Positions 55,382 to 64,000 of a stretch of 64,000 nucleotides of DNA are shown here, piece by piece. Numbering within the stretch: position 1 is the first letter of the stretch; the number at the start of each line of letters is the position of its first letter. The translations under genes and the position numbers were made by a program. The notes under the pieces are model-generated. The model was not told the DNA's origin and did not search any database. It worked only from the letters and a program-made list of their open reading frames with translations. This DNA is from JALORV01 sp963766365 (GTDB taxonomy: Bacteria > Pseudomonadota > Gammaproteobacteria > Burkholderiales > Burkholderiaceae_F): positions 62,001-126,000 of the forward strand of contig CAVXZK010000006.1 of the NCBI GenBank assembly GCA_963766365.1, in the 5' to 3' direction.

Positions 55382-56824
55382 ATGTACGACGCCGGCCTGG
55401 TCTGGTTCCGTCGCGACCTTCGGCTCGATGACCATGCCGCACTGGCCGCGGCGTTGGCCTCCTGCCGGCGCGTCTTCTGCGCCTTCGTGTTCGACCGGGC
55501 GATCCTCGATCCCCTGCTGGCGACCGGCCTGCAGGCCGACCGGCGCGTCGAGTTCATCCACCGTTCGGTCACCGAGCTCGATGACGAGCTACGGAAGCGG
55601 GGGGGTGCGCTGATCGTCCGCCATGAGGTCGCCGCCACCGCCATCCCGCGGCTGGCCCGGCAGCTTTCTGTCGACGCGGTGTTTGTCGGCGACGACTACG
55701 AGCCCTATGCACGCGAGCGGGACGCCGCAGTGGAACGCGCGCTGGTGAGCGAAGGTCAGCGTTTCGTTCGCTGCAAGGACCATGTGGTCTTCGAGAAGTC
55801 GGAGGTCCTGACCGGGGACGGCCGGCCGTTCAGCGTCTACACGCCGTACAAGAACGCCTGGCTCAAGCGCCTTGGCGCGGACGATCTCGCCCCGCGGGCG
55901 TCCGACCGCGGTCGCGAGCAGCTCGCGGTCGCGAAGGAGGAAGGCCGGATCCCAACGCTTGCTCAGCTTGGATTCGTGGCAACGAATCTCGCGCAGCTGC
56001 CGATCACGCCGGGCGCCAGCGGCGGGACGCGCACCTTCGAGGACTTCAAGAAGCACATCGACCGCTATGACGAGACGCGCAACTTCCCGGCGGTGCGCGG
56101 GCCGTCGTACCTGTCGGTACACCTGCGCTTCGGGACCGTGTCGATCCGGGAGCTGGCGCGATACGCGCAGAGAACGGCCTCCGCAGGCGCCAGCACCTGG
56201 CTCGCCGAACTCATCTGGCGCGACTTCTACCAGATGATCCTGTGGCACCACCCGCATGTCGCCGAACGCGCATTTCGTCCCGAGTACGACGCGATCGCCT
56301 GGGAAACTGGTCCCGCGGCCGACACCGCATTTGCTGCCTGGTGCAGCGGGCGCACGGGCTATCCGCTGGTCGACGCGGCCATGGCGCAGATCAACCAGAC
56401 CGGCTACATGCACAACCGGCTGCGCATGGTGGTCGCCAGCTTCCTGACGAAGGACTCGGGCATCGACTGGCGCCGCGGCGAACGTTACTTCGCCGATCAC
56501 CTGAACGACTTCGACCTCGCCGCCAACAACGGTGGCTGGCAGTGGGCCGCGTCCACCGGCTGCGACGCGCAACCGTACTTCCGCATCTTCAATCCGGTCA
56601 CGCAGTCCGAGAAATTCGACCCGGAAGGCGCGTTCATCAAGCGCTATCTACCGCAATTGGCAGGCTTCACGGCGAAGGAGATCCATGCGCCGTGGCTCGG
56701 CAGCGCGGCACGCCAGCGCGAAGCGGGGTGCGTCATCGGGACGGACTATCCGGCGCCGATTGTCGATCACGCGGCTGCGCGCAGGAGGACGCTGGAGCGG
56801 TACGCAGTCGTGAAGCGTCGATAG
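55382..56824 (+). CDS. phrB: Class I (CPD) deoxyribodipyrimidine photolyase
   Basis: 480 residues from the ATG at 55382; upstream in-frame starts are unlikely because family members begin at LVWFRRDLRLDDHAAL. It repairs UV pyrimidine dimers with light. The antenna-binding N-terminal domain includes VFDRAILDPLL and VFVGDDYEPYARERD; the FAD-binding C-terminal domain has YLSVHLRFGTVSIREL, LIWRDFYQMILWHHP, GRTGYPLVDAAMAQINQTGY, MVVASFLTKD and GGWQWAASTGCDAQPYFRIF. Intact. A single gene facing right before a non-coding element. Confidence 0.95.
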   Translation: MYDAGLVWFRRDLRLDDHAALAAALASCRRVFCAFVFDRAILDPLLATGLQADRRVEFIHRSVTELDDELRKRGGALIVRHEVAATAIPRLARQLSVDAVFVGDDYEPYARERDAAVERALVSEGQRFVRCKDHVVFEKSEVLTGDGRPFSVYTPYKNAWLKRLGADDLAPRASDRGREQLAVAKEEGRIPTLAQLGFVATNLAQLPITPGASGGTRTFEDFKKHIDRYDETRNFPAVRGPSYLSVHLRFGTVSIRELARYAQRTASAGASTWLAELIWRDFYQMILWHHPHVAERAFRPEYDAIAWETGPAADTAFAAWCSGRTGYPLVDAAMAQINQTGYMHNRLRMVVASFLTKDSGIDWRRGERYFADHLNDFDLAANNGGWQWAASTGCDAQPYFRIFNPVTQSEKFDPEGAFIKRYLPQLAGFTAKEIHAPWLGSAARQREAGCVIGTDYPAPIVDHAAARRRTLERYAVVKRR

Positions 56825-57433
56825 CACGCGGCTCACTCATTGCGTGCCGCTGCGCGACCTCCGTTTTCGTCGTGCGACGACCGACGCTCACGGCGCGGGC
56901 CGGTGACTTTCTTTGCTTCGCCAAAGAAAGTCACCAAAGAAAGGCGACCGCACGAGGCCGGCCTGCGGCTCCCCTTGCGCTGCAGGGCGTCAGCGGGCCG
57001 TGCGCGAAACTCGCTCCCTGCAGTCGCTCAGACACGCGCCCGGCACGGCTCCGCTGCCGCCCCGCACCGCTGCGGCGTCCCCGAGCGGATTGACCGCGTC
57101 GCCGTGCAGGCGCCGTGACGCTGGTGCCAAACGCGACGCGGGTGAATGCCTTCGAAGGCGCCGCGCAGCGCAGGGGGCGCGGGAGCCTTTGAGGGCCTGC
57201 CTGTCTGAGCGACCGCAGGGAGCGAGTTTGCAGGCCCGCCCGCGACCCCGAGCAGCACAGGGCACCCGAAGGGCGCCTTCGCAGGCGCGCGTTTCTTTGG
57301 TTACTTTCTTTGGCAAGACAAAGAAAGTAACGGGCCGCGCGGCCCTGAAGCGCACCTCGGAACTAAGGAAGTGAAGCTCGCGCAGCGGAACAGCCTGCAC
57401 AACCTGCGTGTGCCACCGCAGCCAGGCCAACCG
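56825..57433. other. Non-coding gap with hairpin-bounded repeat-like element
   Basis: No gene is supported although the GC-rich DNA leaves long open frames. Two strong hairpins (56902-56935 and 57300-57331) bound a segment of about 430 bases. The left hairpin may also terminate phrB and the right one the leftward kinase gene. Confidence 0.6.
56902..57331. repeat. Element bounded by two CTTTCTTTG hairpins
   Basis: GGTGACTTTCTTTG/CAAAGAAAGTCACC (14-bp perfect stem, 56902-56915 with 56922-56935) and GTTACTTTCTTTG/CAAAGAAAGTAAC (13-bp perfect stem, 57300-57312 with 57319-57331). The ACCAAAGAAA tail beside the left hairpin recurs in inverted form (TTTCTTTGGTT) beside the right one, so the whole segment is an imperfect inverted-repeat unit. 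Similar VTFFxxPKKVTKE-coding repeat sequences are scattered in xanthomonad-like genomes as spurious gene calls. Confidence 0.6.
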
Positions 57434-60400
57434 CTACGCGGTCGCCCTCTCCGCCACGTACTGCCGCACCAGCTTCATCAACTCATCTTCCTGGTACGGC
57501 TTGCCGAGGTATTCGTTGACGCCGAGCTCGAAGGCCATGCTGCGGTGTTTCTCGGCGGTGCGCGAGGTGATCATGATGATCGGGACGCCGGCGGTCACCG
57601 GCGCACTGCGGACGTTGCGTGTCAGGTCGTAGCCGTCCATGCGCGGCATCTCGATGTCGACCAGCATCACGTCGGGCTTGCTGTCCTGCAGCTGGCGCAA
57701 CGCGTCGACGCCATCCTTGGCGAGCAGCACGTTGAAGTTGTTGCGCTCGAGCAGGCGCTGGGTCACGCGACGCACGGTCAGCGAATCGTCGACCACCATG
57801 ACCGTCGGCATCGCCATGCCACCGATCTCGGTGACCGGTGTGGTGCGTGTCGGCGCCGCCTTCACTTCCGCGCGCAGTTCCTCTTCAAAGATCGGCGGAG
57901 GCTCCGGCGCCCGCGTGATCAGCTGCACCGGATTGATGATCAGCACGATCTCGCCGTTACCGAGAATCGTGGCGCCGAGAATGCCGGCGAGGCGCGCGAC
58001 CTGCGCACCGACGTTCTTGACGACGACTTCCTGGTTGCTCGACACGTCGTCGACCGCGATCGCCATGCGGTCGTCGCCGGATTTCAGCAGCACGACCGGG
58101 GTCTGCTTCGACAGGTGGCCCGTGGTTTCCTCGCCGACCAGCTGCGACAGCGGCCGCAGAACCACCGGACCGATCGGCGGAATGTCGATCATGCCGCCGG
58201 CGAGCGACGGCAGCAGCGCCGCCGGCCGGTAACGCCTGACCTGCTCGACCATGCCGGCCGGGAGCGCATACCGACGCGTTCCGATGCGGGCCAGCACGAC
58301 CTGCGCTACCGCCAGGGTCATCGGCAGGTACAACGTGAAGCGCGTTCCGCGTCCGGTCTCGCTGGACACCGCGATGCGGCCGCCGAACGAGGCCAGCTCG
58401 GCGCGCACGACGTCCATGCCGACGCCGCGTCCCGCCAGTTCGGTTACCTCGGTGGCGGTCGAGAAGCCCGGCAGGAAGATGAGGTCCATCGCCTCGCGAT
58501 CGCCGAGCGCCTGGTCGACCCCGATCAGCTCGCGCTCGAGCGCGCGCTCGCGAATCCGTTCGAGGTTCAGGCCCGCGCCGTCGTCACTCAGCACGACGAC
58601 GATTTCATTGGCTTCCTGCTTGACATCGAGCACGAGTTCGCCGACATCCGCCTTGCCTACCGCGCGGCGCTCGGCCGGTCGCTCCAGCCCGTGCACGATG
58701 GCGTTGCGGATCAGGTGCTCGAACGGTCCGACCATCTTCTCGAGCACGCCACGGTCGATTTCCGTGGTGCCGCCGCGCACATCGACGTTCACCCGCTTGT
58801 CGAGTTCCTTCGCCGTCTGCCGGGCCACGCGGTACAGCCGCTCGGACACGTTCGCGAACGGCACGAGGCGCACGCGCATCAGCTGCTGCTGCAGGTCGCG
58901 CGTCAGTCGCGACTGCGAGGTCAGGTCGGTGTCGGCCATTTGCAGGCCCTTCACCATGTTGCTCTGGACCATCGCCACGTCTTCGACGGACTCGGCCAGC
59001 ATGCGCGTCAGTTCCTGCAGCCGCGTGTAACGATCGAATTCGAGCGGATCGAAATCCGCCGATTCGCGCGACAGCGATGCGCCGCGCGCCTGCACCTGCG
59101 CTTCGGCCTGGATCTCGACCTCGCGCAGCTGCGAGCGCAGCCGCGAGATGTTCTCGGTGAGGTCCGTCAGCGATCCCTTGATCGTCGACACCTCGTTTTC
59201 CAGCTTGGAACGCGCAATCGAAACTTCACCGGCCTGGTCGACCAGCTTATCGAGCACATCGGCCCGGACGCGAATGAAAGGCGCGGCCTGCTGGGCCGGC
59301 GCCGTGGCTGCCATCGTGGCCTCCACCGTCGACGGCAGCGGTACCGCCGGCTTCTCGACGCGCGCCTCGGGCTTGGCTTCGCCGCGCGCGGTGGCGAGAT
59401 CGATCACCGGCGCAAGAGCAGGCTCAGGCTCCTTGGCCTCCTCTGCCGGGGCCGGAGCGGACGCCTTCGCCGCGTCCGGGTTCTGCAGTTCGTCGTACAG
59501 CGCGATCGCCTGGTCGTACTGGCCCTGCAGGTCTTCAATGATGATGCCTGGCACGTCCGACAGCTGCATGGCGGCTTCCATGCGCGTCTCCATGTCGTGC
59601 ACCAGTTCGCCGAGCCGCATCGCGCCGGCCATGCGTGCGCTGCCCTTCACGGTGTGAAGCCGGCGCATCAGGTCGCGCGCCAGCTCGCGATCGTTGGGGT
59701 CGCCTTCGAGCCCGCGCAGCGCGGTCCCGATGGACGGCAGCAGGTCTGCGGCTTCGGCGAGAAACACCTCCAGCAGGTCGGCATCGAGTTCGTCACGGAC
59801 GCGCGTCGCGGCGGCTTCCGCCTCGGCCTCTGCTTCGGCATCCGTCGCGGTGCCAGTCAGGTCCGCCCGGGTCACGATGTCGGGCTCGGCAGCGGGTTCC
59901 GCATCCTCCACCGGCACGACGTCCATTTCTCCGGCGACCGCGAACGCGGTGGCCTCCTGGATCGCATCGGCGTTGGCTTCAGCCGCGGCAGGCTCGGCGA
60001 CTGGCGTCGACTCCCACGGCTGCACTCCGACATCGTCCATCGACGCGGGCACCGTCGACGGGGTCAGTTCGTCATGCAGCGCGCTGTGCGCACGCACGAT
60101 GGCCACGATGTCGTGCAGCGCGCCGGCATCGAATGGCGCCTCGTCCGGGTACAGACCAGCAGCAAACTGATGCAGCATGCCGCGCATGTGTTCGATGACA
60201 CGCTCCAGCGTGTCGAACTGCGGGGCCGTCAGCGCGTAGTGGCGCAGACCGGTGAGCATCGACAGCGTGTGCATCAGGTCGTCGAGCGGATCAGCGATCG
60301 CGATCACCGGCAGCAGGCCGACGGTCTTCGAGATACCGGACAGTGAGTGCGCCCGTCGCACCACCTGGGCCGACACCGGCCGGGCTGGCTCGTAACGCCA

Positions 60401-63334
60401 CTCGTTGATGTCGTGCGCCAGCACGCGGACGCACTCGTCGGCCTCATTGAGGAACACCGAGTACAGGCCGTGGCTGATCTCGAGCGGTCCGATCCGGCGC
60501 ACGTCTTCGTCACCAGCCGCTTCGGCCGCGGGTTCAGTCACGACGGCGCCGAGCTCGACCGGCTCGCTGGCTACGGGGATCTCGAGCGGCAGGGGTTCGG
60601 TTTCGGGAGCGGGCTCCTCGGCCTCCAGGGCCGGCGCCGGGGCAAGTTCAGGCGGCGGCTCCAGATCCGGTGCCGTCGGGCTGAGTGCGCCGAGGTCGAA
60701 GTCGATCAGGGCAGCGGTCGGCGGCGGGGACTCTTCCGGGGCTTGGGCCGGCAGCGCGACGTTGTGCTGCTCCGGCGCGCTGCCGTCAGGCTTTGGGGGG
60801 GCGTCACCCGGCGGCAGCGCCGCAAACTCGAACATGCCGCCTTCGCGCACGCGCTGCGCGGCGAGCACGAGTGGGGTGGGGTCGATGTTGGCGTGCGGAT
60901 CGCGGTCGATCGTATCGACCCACGCGCGGATCACGCGCTGCGCGCCGTCGGCGAGGTCGATCAGGTCGTCGGTCGCGGGTCGCTCCTGAGCCAGCCACAG
61001 GTTGAAGCACTGTTCCACGCCCCACGCGCCTTCGCCGACGTGCTTGAAGCCGACCATGCGGCTCGAGCCCTTCAGCGTATGGAACGCGCGGCGCACGGTG
61101 GTCAACGTGGCCTTGTCGTCACGGCGCCCGCGCAGGTCCGCGAGATTGCTGATGATGCTGTCCAGCACCTCGCGCGCCTCTTCGACGAAGATCTCGCGCA
61201 GTTCGCTGTCGGCGGCGGCCTGGCTCGACGGCAGCGGTGCCGTCGGCGGTGGTGTTTCGGGCGCCTTCGGCGGCGCGAGCAACTGCTCCAGTTCGCGCGC
61301 GTCCTCGGGGATCGGCGCGTCCTTCAGCTGCGTGAGCAGCTGCAATGCTCGCGCGGCCAGTGACTTGAGCTGCTCGTTGTCGAGCAGGTCGGCCTCGTTG
61401 GACAGCATCGGCAGCAGCCGATCGAGTTCGTCCATCGCCCGTGCATCACCGGCAACCCGCGTCAGCCGCTCGGCCTGCTGATGCGCGGCTTCCAGCGTCT
61501 TGCGTGCGGCGGTCTCGACGTTGTCGGTACGCCGCGGTTCGGCGACGCGCATGTCGATCGTGCGCGGCGCGGCGTGGTATTCCTCATCGGCGGGCGCAAA
61601 GACCGCCTCGTCCGCCGGCAGCTGGCCCAGTTCGGCCGAGAACACCCCCGTCGCCGGGTCGTAGTGGAACATCCCGCGCGGCCGCTCGGTGTCCTGGCCC
61701 AGGCTTTCGACGAAGAAGCCGACCGCACCGAGGTTCTGTGCGATGCGACCGAACTCCTCGGGCTCCGGCGCCATAACCGCGTCGGCGAATCGACCGATCG
61801 ACTCCTGAACGTTGCGCAGCGCGGCGACCGGGTCCTCGTAGCCGAGCAGCGACAGCACGCCGCACACCTGGTCGAACATCGCCGTGGTCGCCGGCAGGTC
61901 GTCCCGTTCGGCCGGGTTGCGGAAGAACCGGTCGAGCCGTTGCTCGATCTCGCGCAGCGTGGACTGTGTCTCCGCCACCACCGTACCCATCGTGAGTCGG
62001 TCCTGCGCGCGACGGGCCAGTTCGGACATCCACGGCCCGGCATCGGGCAGCGGCTGGCCCTGGCGCGCCTTTACCAGGCGGTCGATGACCTGCTGCGCGC
62101 GCCCTTCGTATTCATCGTCGGTCTGTGGCAGGTCTTCGACCCCGAGGTCGGCGAACAACAGTGCCGACGCCACTTCAAGTCCAAGGCGCTCGTGCACATC
62201 GGCCGGCAGCTTGGCAAAGTCGCGAGTCACCCGGCCGATCGTTTCAAACGTCACACCCAGTGCACGCGCCGAGAGCTTGGCCGATGACGTGCGCGCCAGC
62301 GCGATCTCCTGGTCGAACTTGGCTTGTTCGCCGGCACCGGCGACGATCTGGCCCCACAGCTGCTTCGCCTGCGACAACGCTTCCTTCAGCGCGCGCATCG
62401 CGTCGGCATCGACGGCGGTCAGCGACGCGCGCTCGAAATCCGCCGGGATCAGCGCGTCCAGTCCGTAGAGCCGCTTGATTTCGCCGATGCGCGCCGGCCC
62501 GCCCTGCGCGCGGCCAACGTAGTAAAGCGCGTCGATCATCAGGCGCTCGGCCACCGCGCCGCCGCCTTCGATCATGCGGCGCAGCTGCAGGTTCAACCTC
62601 GCGAGAACGCGCTTCAGATCCAGGTCGACCGGGATCACCGACGCGTCGAGTCCTTCGAGCAACCCACGCACCACCCACCAGAAGCTGCGGGCCAGGCCAC
62701 GCTGGGGCAGGTGTTCCAGGTCGGCGAGCGCCTCCAGCATGCGGGTGCGTGCATCGGGATCGTCGGCATTGCGCAGGAATCCCAGCAGGCCGAGTTCAAA
62801 GCGCGAGCGTCGCTCGCGCAGCTGTTCCGGCGAGTAGTGCCGTGATTCGATCTGGTGGAAGGCCGGCCGCCGCGACAGGTCGGGGAAGATCAGGTCCGCG
62901 GGATGCACACGATTGGCGCGATTGAGCTGCAGCACATCGCGGTAGTACGGGAACAGCCGGATCGGCTGGTTCGGACGTCCCGACAGCAGCGCCTCGAGGT
63001 ACGCGACGACCGCGGTGAGCGCGGTTTCCACCGAGCGCACGCCGGCCGGCAGGCATTCCTTGGGTTCGGCCTCGAAGCGGCGCGTCAGTTGTTCGACGGC
63101 GTCCGTCACCAGCGCCACGCCACGCAGGTCGAGCAGTTGCAGCGCACCGTTCGCCTGATGGACCTGGTTGCGGGCATTGCGCAGGCTGTCGACGTCCTGC
63201 TTGTTGGCGAGGAACGCCTTCATGCCGTTGACCGCTTCGGTCAGCGAGGTGCGGATCTCGTCTATGACCCAGGCGAGCGGCGCGACGTCCGGCGCGGCGC
63301 CGACCAGCTGGTTGGGATCGTGTCGTTCGGGCAT
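57434..63334 (-). CDS. chpA: ChpA/PilL-type hybrid chemosensory histidine kinase
   Basis: 1966 residues, intact. Three clear Hpt-type phosphorylation sites are seen: FHTLKGSSRMVG (His about 751), AHSLSGISKTVG (about 994, a weaker variant with Ser in place of Lys) and LHTVKGSARMAG (about 1226). Then follow the CheA-type dimer and kinase domain (HLIRNAIVHGLERP about 1545, LSDDGAGLNLERIRE, LAGRGVGMDVVRAE), a CheW-like domain (about 1680-1790) and a C-terminal receiver with MVVDDSLTVRRV and the phospho-acceptor Asp about 1891 (VMLVDIEMPRMDGYD). This is the kinase of the Pil-Chp system that controls type IV pilus twitching and cAMP. The PilJ-type receptor gene lies upstream on the same strand. Confidence 0.93.
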   Translation of the reverse strand: MPERHDPNQLVGAAPDVAPLAWVIDEIRTSLTEAVNGMKAFLANKQDVDSLRNARNQVHQANGALQLLDLRGVALVTDAVEQLTRRFEAEPKECLPAGVRSVETALTAVVAYLEALLSGRPNQPIRLFPYYRDVLQLNRANRVHPADLIFPDLSRRPAFHQIESRHYSPEQLRERRSRFELGLLGFLRNADDPDARTRMLEALADLEHLPQRGLARSFWWVVRGLLEGLDASVIPVDLDLKRVLARLNLQLRRMIEGGGAVAERLMIDALYYVGRAQGGPARIGEIKRLYGLDALIPADFERASLTAVDADAMRALKEALSQAKQLWGQIVAGAGEQAKFDQEIALARTSSAKLSARALGVTFETIGRVTRDFAKLPADVHERLGLEVASALLFADLGVEDLPQTDDEYEGRAQQVIDRLVKARQGQPLPDAGPWMSELARRAQDRLTMGTVVAETQSTLREIEQRLDRFFRNPAERDDLPATTAMFDQVCGVLSLLGYEDPVAALRNVQESIGRFADAVMAPEPEEFGRIAQNLGAVGFFVESLGQDTERPRGMFHYDPATGVFSAELGQLPADEAVFAPADEEYHAAPRTIDMRVAEPRRTDNVETAARKTLEAAHQQAERLTRVAGDARAMDELDRLLPMLSNEADLLDNEQLKSLAARALQLLTQLKDAPIPEDARELEQLLAPPKAPETPPPTAPLPSSQAAADSELREIFVEEAREVLDSIISNLADLRGRRDDKATLTTVRRAFHTLKGSSRMVGFKHVGEGAWGVEQCFNLWLAQERPATDDLIDLADGAQRVIRAWVDTIDRDPHANIDPTPLVLAAQRVREGGMFEFAALPPGDAPPKPDGSAPEQHNVALPAQAPEESPPPTAALIDFDLGALSPTAPDLEPPPELAPAPALEAEEPAPETEPLPLEIPVASEPVELGAVVTEPAAEAAGDEDVRRIGPLEISHGLYSVFLNEADECVRVLAHDINEWRYEPARPVSAQVVRRAHSLSGISKTVGLLPVIAIADPLDDLMHTLSMLTGLRHYALTAPQFDTLERVIEHMRGMLHQFAAGLYPDEAPFDAGALHDIVAIVRAHSALHDELTPSTVPASMDDVGVQPWESTPVAEPAAAEANADAIQEATAFAVAGEMDVVPVEDAEPAAEPDIVTRADLTGTATDAEAEAEAEAAATRVRDELDADLLEVFLAEAADLLPSIGTALRGLEGDPNDRELARDLMRRLHTVKGSARMAGAMRLGELVHDMETRMEAAMQLSDVPGIIIEDLQGQYDQAIALYDELQNPDAAKASAPAPAEEAKEPEPALAPVIDLATARGEAKPEARVEKPAVPLPSTVEATMAATAPAQQAAPFIRVRADVLDKLVDQAGEVSIARSKLENEVSTIKGSLTDLTENISRLRSQLREVEIQAEAQVQARGASLSRESADFDPLEFDRYTRLQELTRMLAESVEDVAMVQSNMVKGLQMADTDLTSQSRLTRDLQQQLMRVRLVPFANVSERLYRVARQTAKELDKRVNVDVRGGTTEIDRGVLEKMVGPFEHLIRNAIVHGLERPAERRAVGKADVGELVLDVKQEANEIVVVLSDDGAGLNLERIRERALERELIGVDQALGDREAMDLIFLPGFSTATEVTELAGRGVGMDVVRAELASFGGRIAVSSETGRGTRFTLYLPMTLAVAQVVLARIGTRRYALPAGMVEQVRRYRPAALLPSLAGGMIDIPPIGPVVLRPLSQLVGEETTGHLSKQTPVVLLKSGDDRMAIAVDDVSSNQEVVVKNVGAQVARLAGILGATILGNGEIVLIINPVQLITRAPEPPPIFEEELRAEVKAAPTRTTPVTEIGGMAMPTVMVVDDSLTVRRVTQRLLERNNFNVLLAKDGVDALRQLQDSKPDVMLVDIEMPRMDGYDLTRNVRSAPVTAGVPIIMITSRTAEKHRSMAFELGVNEYLGKPYQEDELMKLVRQYVAERATA

Positions 63335-63480
63335 CTAACTGTTCCTCAGCCGCCGGATGCGGCCCGTACCGCCTGCTGCGCACGCCAAACGCGGAGTGCG
63401 AGACCTGCGCGCGACTCTAGCGACGCAGACAGCCCGGACATCGGCTCACGAAGGCGCGTCGACGCGGCCATTTCAGCGCT

Positions 63481-64000
63481 TCAGCCGACCCGGAATCGCG
63501 CGACGGAGGCCTTCAACTCACGTGCCAGCGTGGCCAGCTGGCCAATCGACTGCGCCGCCTGGCGGGTGCCATGCGACGTCTGCTCGGTCACCGCCAAAAT
63601 GCGTTCAATCGACTGCGCCACGCCACCGGCCGAACTGGCCTGGTCGTTGGTCGTCGAGGCGATGCGTTCGATCAGCTCCGCCAGCTGGCGCGAAACCCGC
63701 CCGATGTCGCCGAGCGCGTTGCCCGCCGCATCCGAAAGCTTCGTCCCTTCGACCACGCCCTGCGTGCTCTTCTCCATGGCCGCCACGGCATCCTGCGTGT
63801 CGGTCTGAATCGTGCGGACCAGCGCGCCGATCTGCTTCGCGGCCTCGGCGGAACGATCCGCCAGGCGCTGCACTTCCTCCGCCACCACCGAGAACCCGCG
63901 CCCCGCCTCACCTGCCGAAGCCGCCTGGATCGCCGCGTTCAGCGCGAGCACGTTCGTCTGTTCCGTGATGTCCGTGATCAGTTCAACGATCTCACCGATC
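63481..64000 (-). CDS. pilJ: PilJ-type methyl-accepting chemotaxis protein, C-terminal part
   Basis: The last about 173 residues; the gene runs off the right edge. The sequence ITDITEQTNVLALNAAIQAA, then EAGRGFSVVAEEVQRLADRS, is the hairpin tip of MCP signalling domains, followed by a long heptad coiled coil and a short C-terminus (ARELKASVARFRVG). Location before a ChpA-type kinase identifies it as the receptor of the type IV pilus chemosensory system, as in pilI-pilJ-pilK-chpA of Pseudomonas. A gap of 146 bases separates it from chpA, with no pilK seen. Confidence 0.87.
   Translation of the reverse strand, partial: IGEIVELITDITEQTNVLALNAAIQAASAGEAGRGFSVVAEEVQRLADRSAEAAKQIGALVRTIQTDTQDAVAAMEKSTQGVVEGTKLSDAAGNALGDIGRVSRQLAELIERIASTTNDQASSAGGVAQSIERILAVTEQTSHGTRQAAQSIGQLATLARELKASVARFRVG

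Noticed and set aside
57371..60346. A 991-residue open frame on the plus strand opposite the kinase gene
   Set aside because: It is His/Arg/Gln-rich with no domain, fully antisense to an intact conserved kinase. It arises from GC-rich codon bias.

Overview
The window reads as two unrelated genomes joined in one contig. Bases 1 to about 43,242 are AT-richer (roughly 40-45% G+C by eye). They carry secreted proteins ending in a type-IX-like C-terminal sorting domain (the 'QNYPNPFNP ... IYNVLGQKVATL' type), many lipoproteins, and short dispersed intergenic repeats. This suggests a bacterium of the FCB superphylum, for example a Calditrichota/KSB1-like candidate lineage; no marker gene confirms the phylum. 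Bases from about 43,243 to 64,000 are GC-rich (roughly 65%) and carry the order algH-ruvX-pyrR-pyrB-pyrC' with a ChpA/PilJ chemosensory locus nearby, as in Pseudomonas and related Gammaproteobacteria. At the join, a leftward OmpA-type gene and a rightward polysaccharide flippase gene are both cut off, so a chimeric assembly is the simplest explanation.

Left part. 653-2083 is a secreted FG-GAP/VCBS repeat protein. 2424-10974 is a rightward cluster: a GbsR/MarR-like regulator with a 28-bp palindrome at its start, a FabG-like reductase, a KAS III-like enzyme lacking the usual His and Asn, a sodium:solute symporter, an acyl-CoA synthetase, a lipoprotein, an outer-membrane barrel and a lipoprotein alpha/beta hydrolase. 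It ends at a perfect bidirectional terminator and looks like an acyl-CoA or lipid uptake and conversion unit. 12303-15883 holds two adjacent leftward genes that each carry an N-terminal Rieske [2Fe-2S] domain, one fused to a ThDP-dependent decarboxylase-like enzyme and one to a glutamate-synthase-like FMN/[3Fe-4S] domain. This pair is the best candidate for an undescribed system. 20386-24665 is an arsenic resistance locus (arsR, permease, arsC, small thioredoxin-like protein, ACR3) with a GxxExxY gene inserted between inverted repeats. 24923-29046 is a large secreted protein built of near-identical 774-bp tandem units (DUF4397-like). 29674-33527 is a TRAP transporter (TatT, DctP, fused DctQM). 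Then come an M50-like membrane protein, two cupins, a VIT-type metal transporter, a beta-lactamase-fold/TPR protein, a two-subunit molybdenum hydroxylase and the truncated OmpA-type protein.

Right part. 43243-49011 is the end of a surface polysaccharide cluster (flippase, two methyltransferase-type proteins, two GT4 glycosyltransferases, a WecA/MraY-type initiating transferase). It is followed by galU, apaH, plsC, a pseudo-dihydroorotase pyrC', pyrB, pyrR, ruvX, algH, a photolyase gene, a hairpin-bounded non-coding element, a 1966-residue ChpA/PilL-type chemosensory kinase and the C-terminal end of a PilJ-type receptor.

Many genes on both sides carry single-base frameshifts in otherwise well-conserved sequence, some in homopolymers and one visible by comparing near-identical repeats. 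Most are probably indel sequencing or consensus errors. I annotate these genes across their full span and state where the frame breaks.
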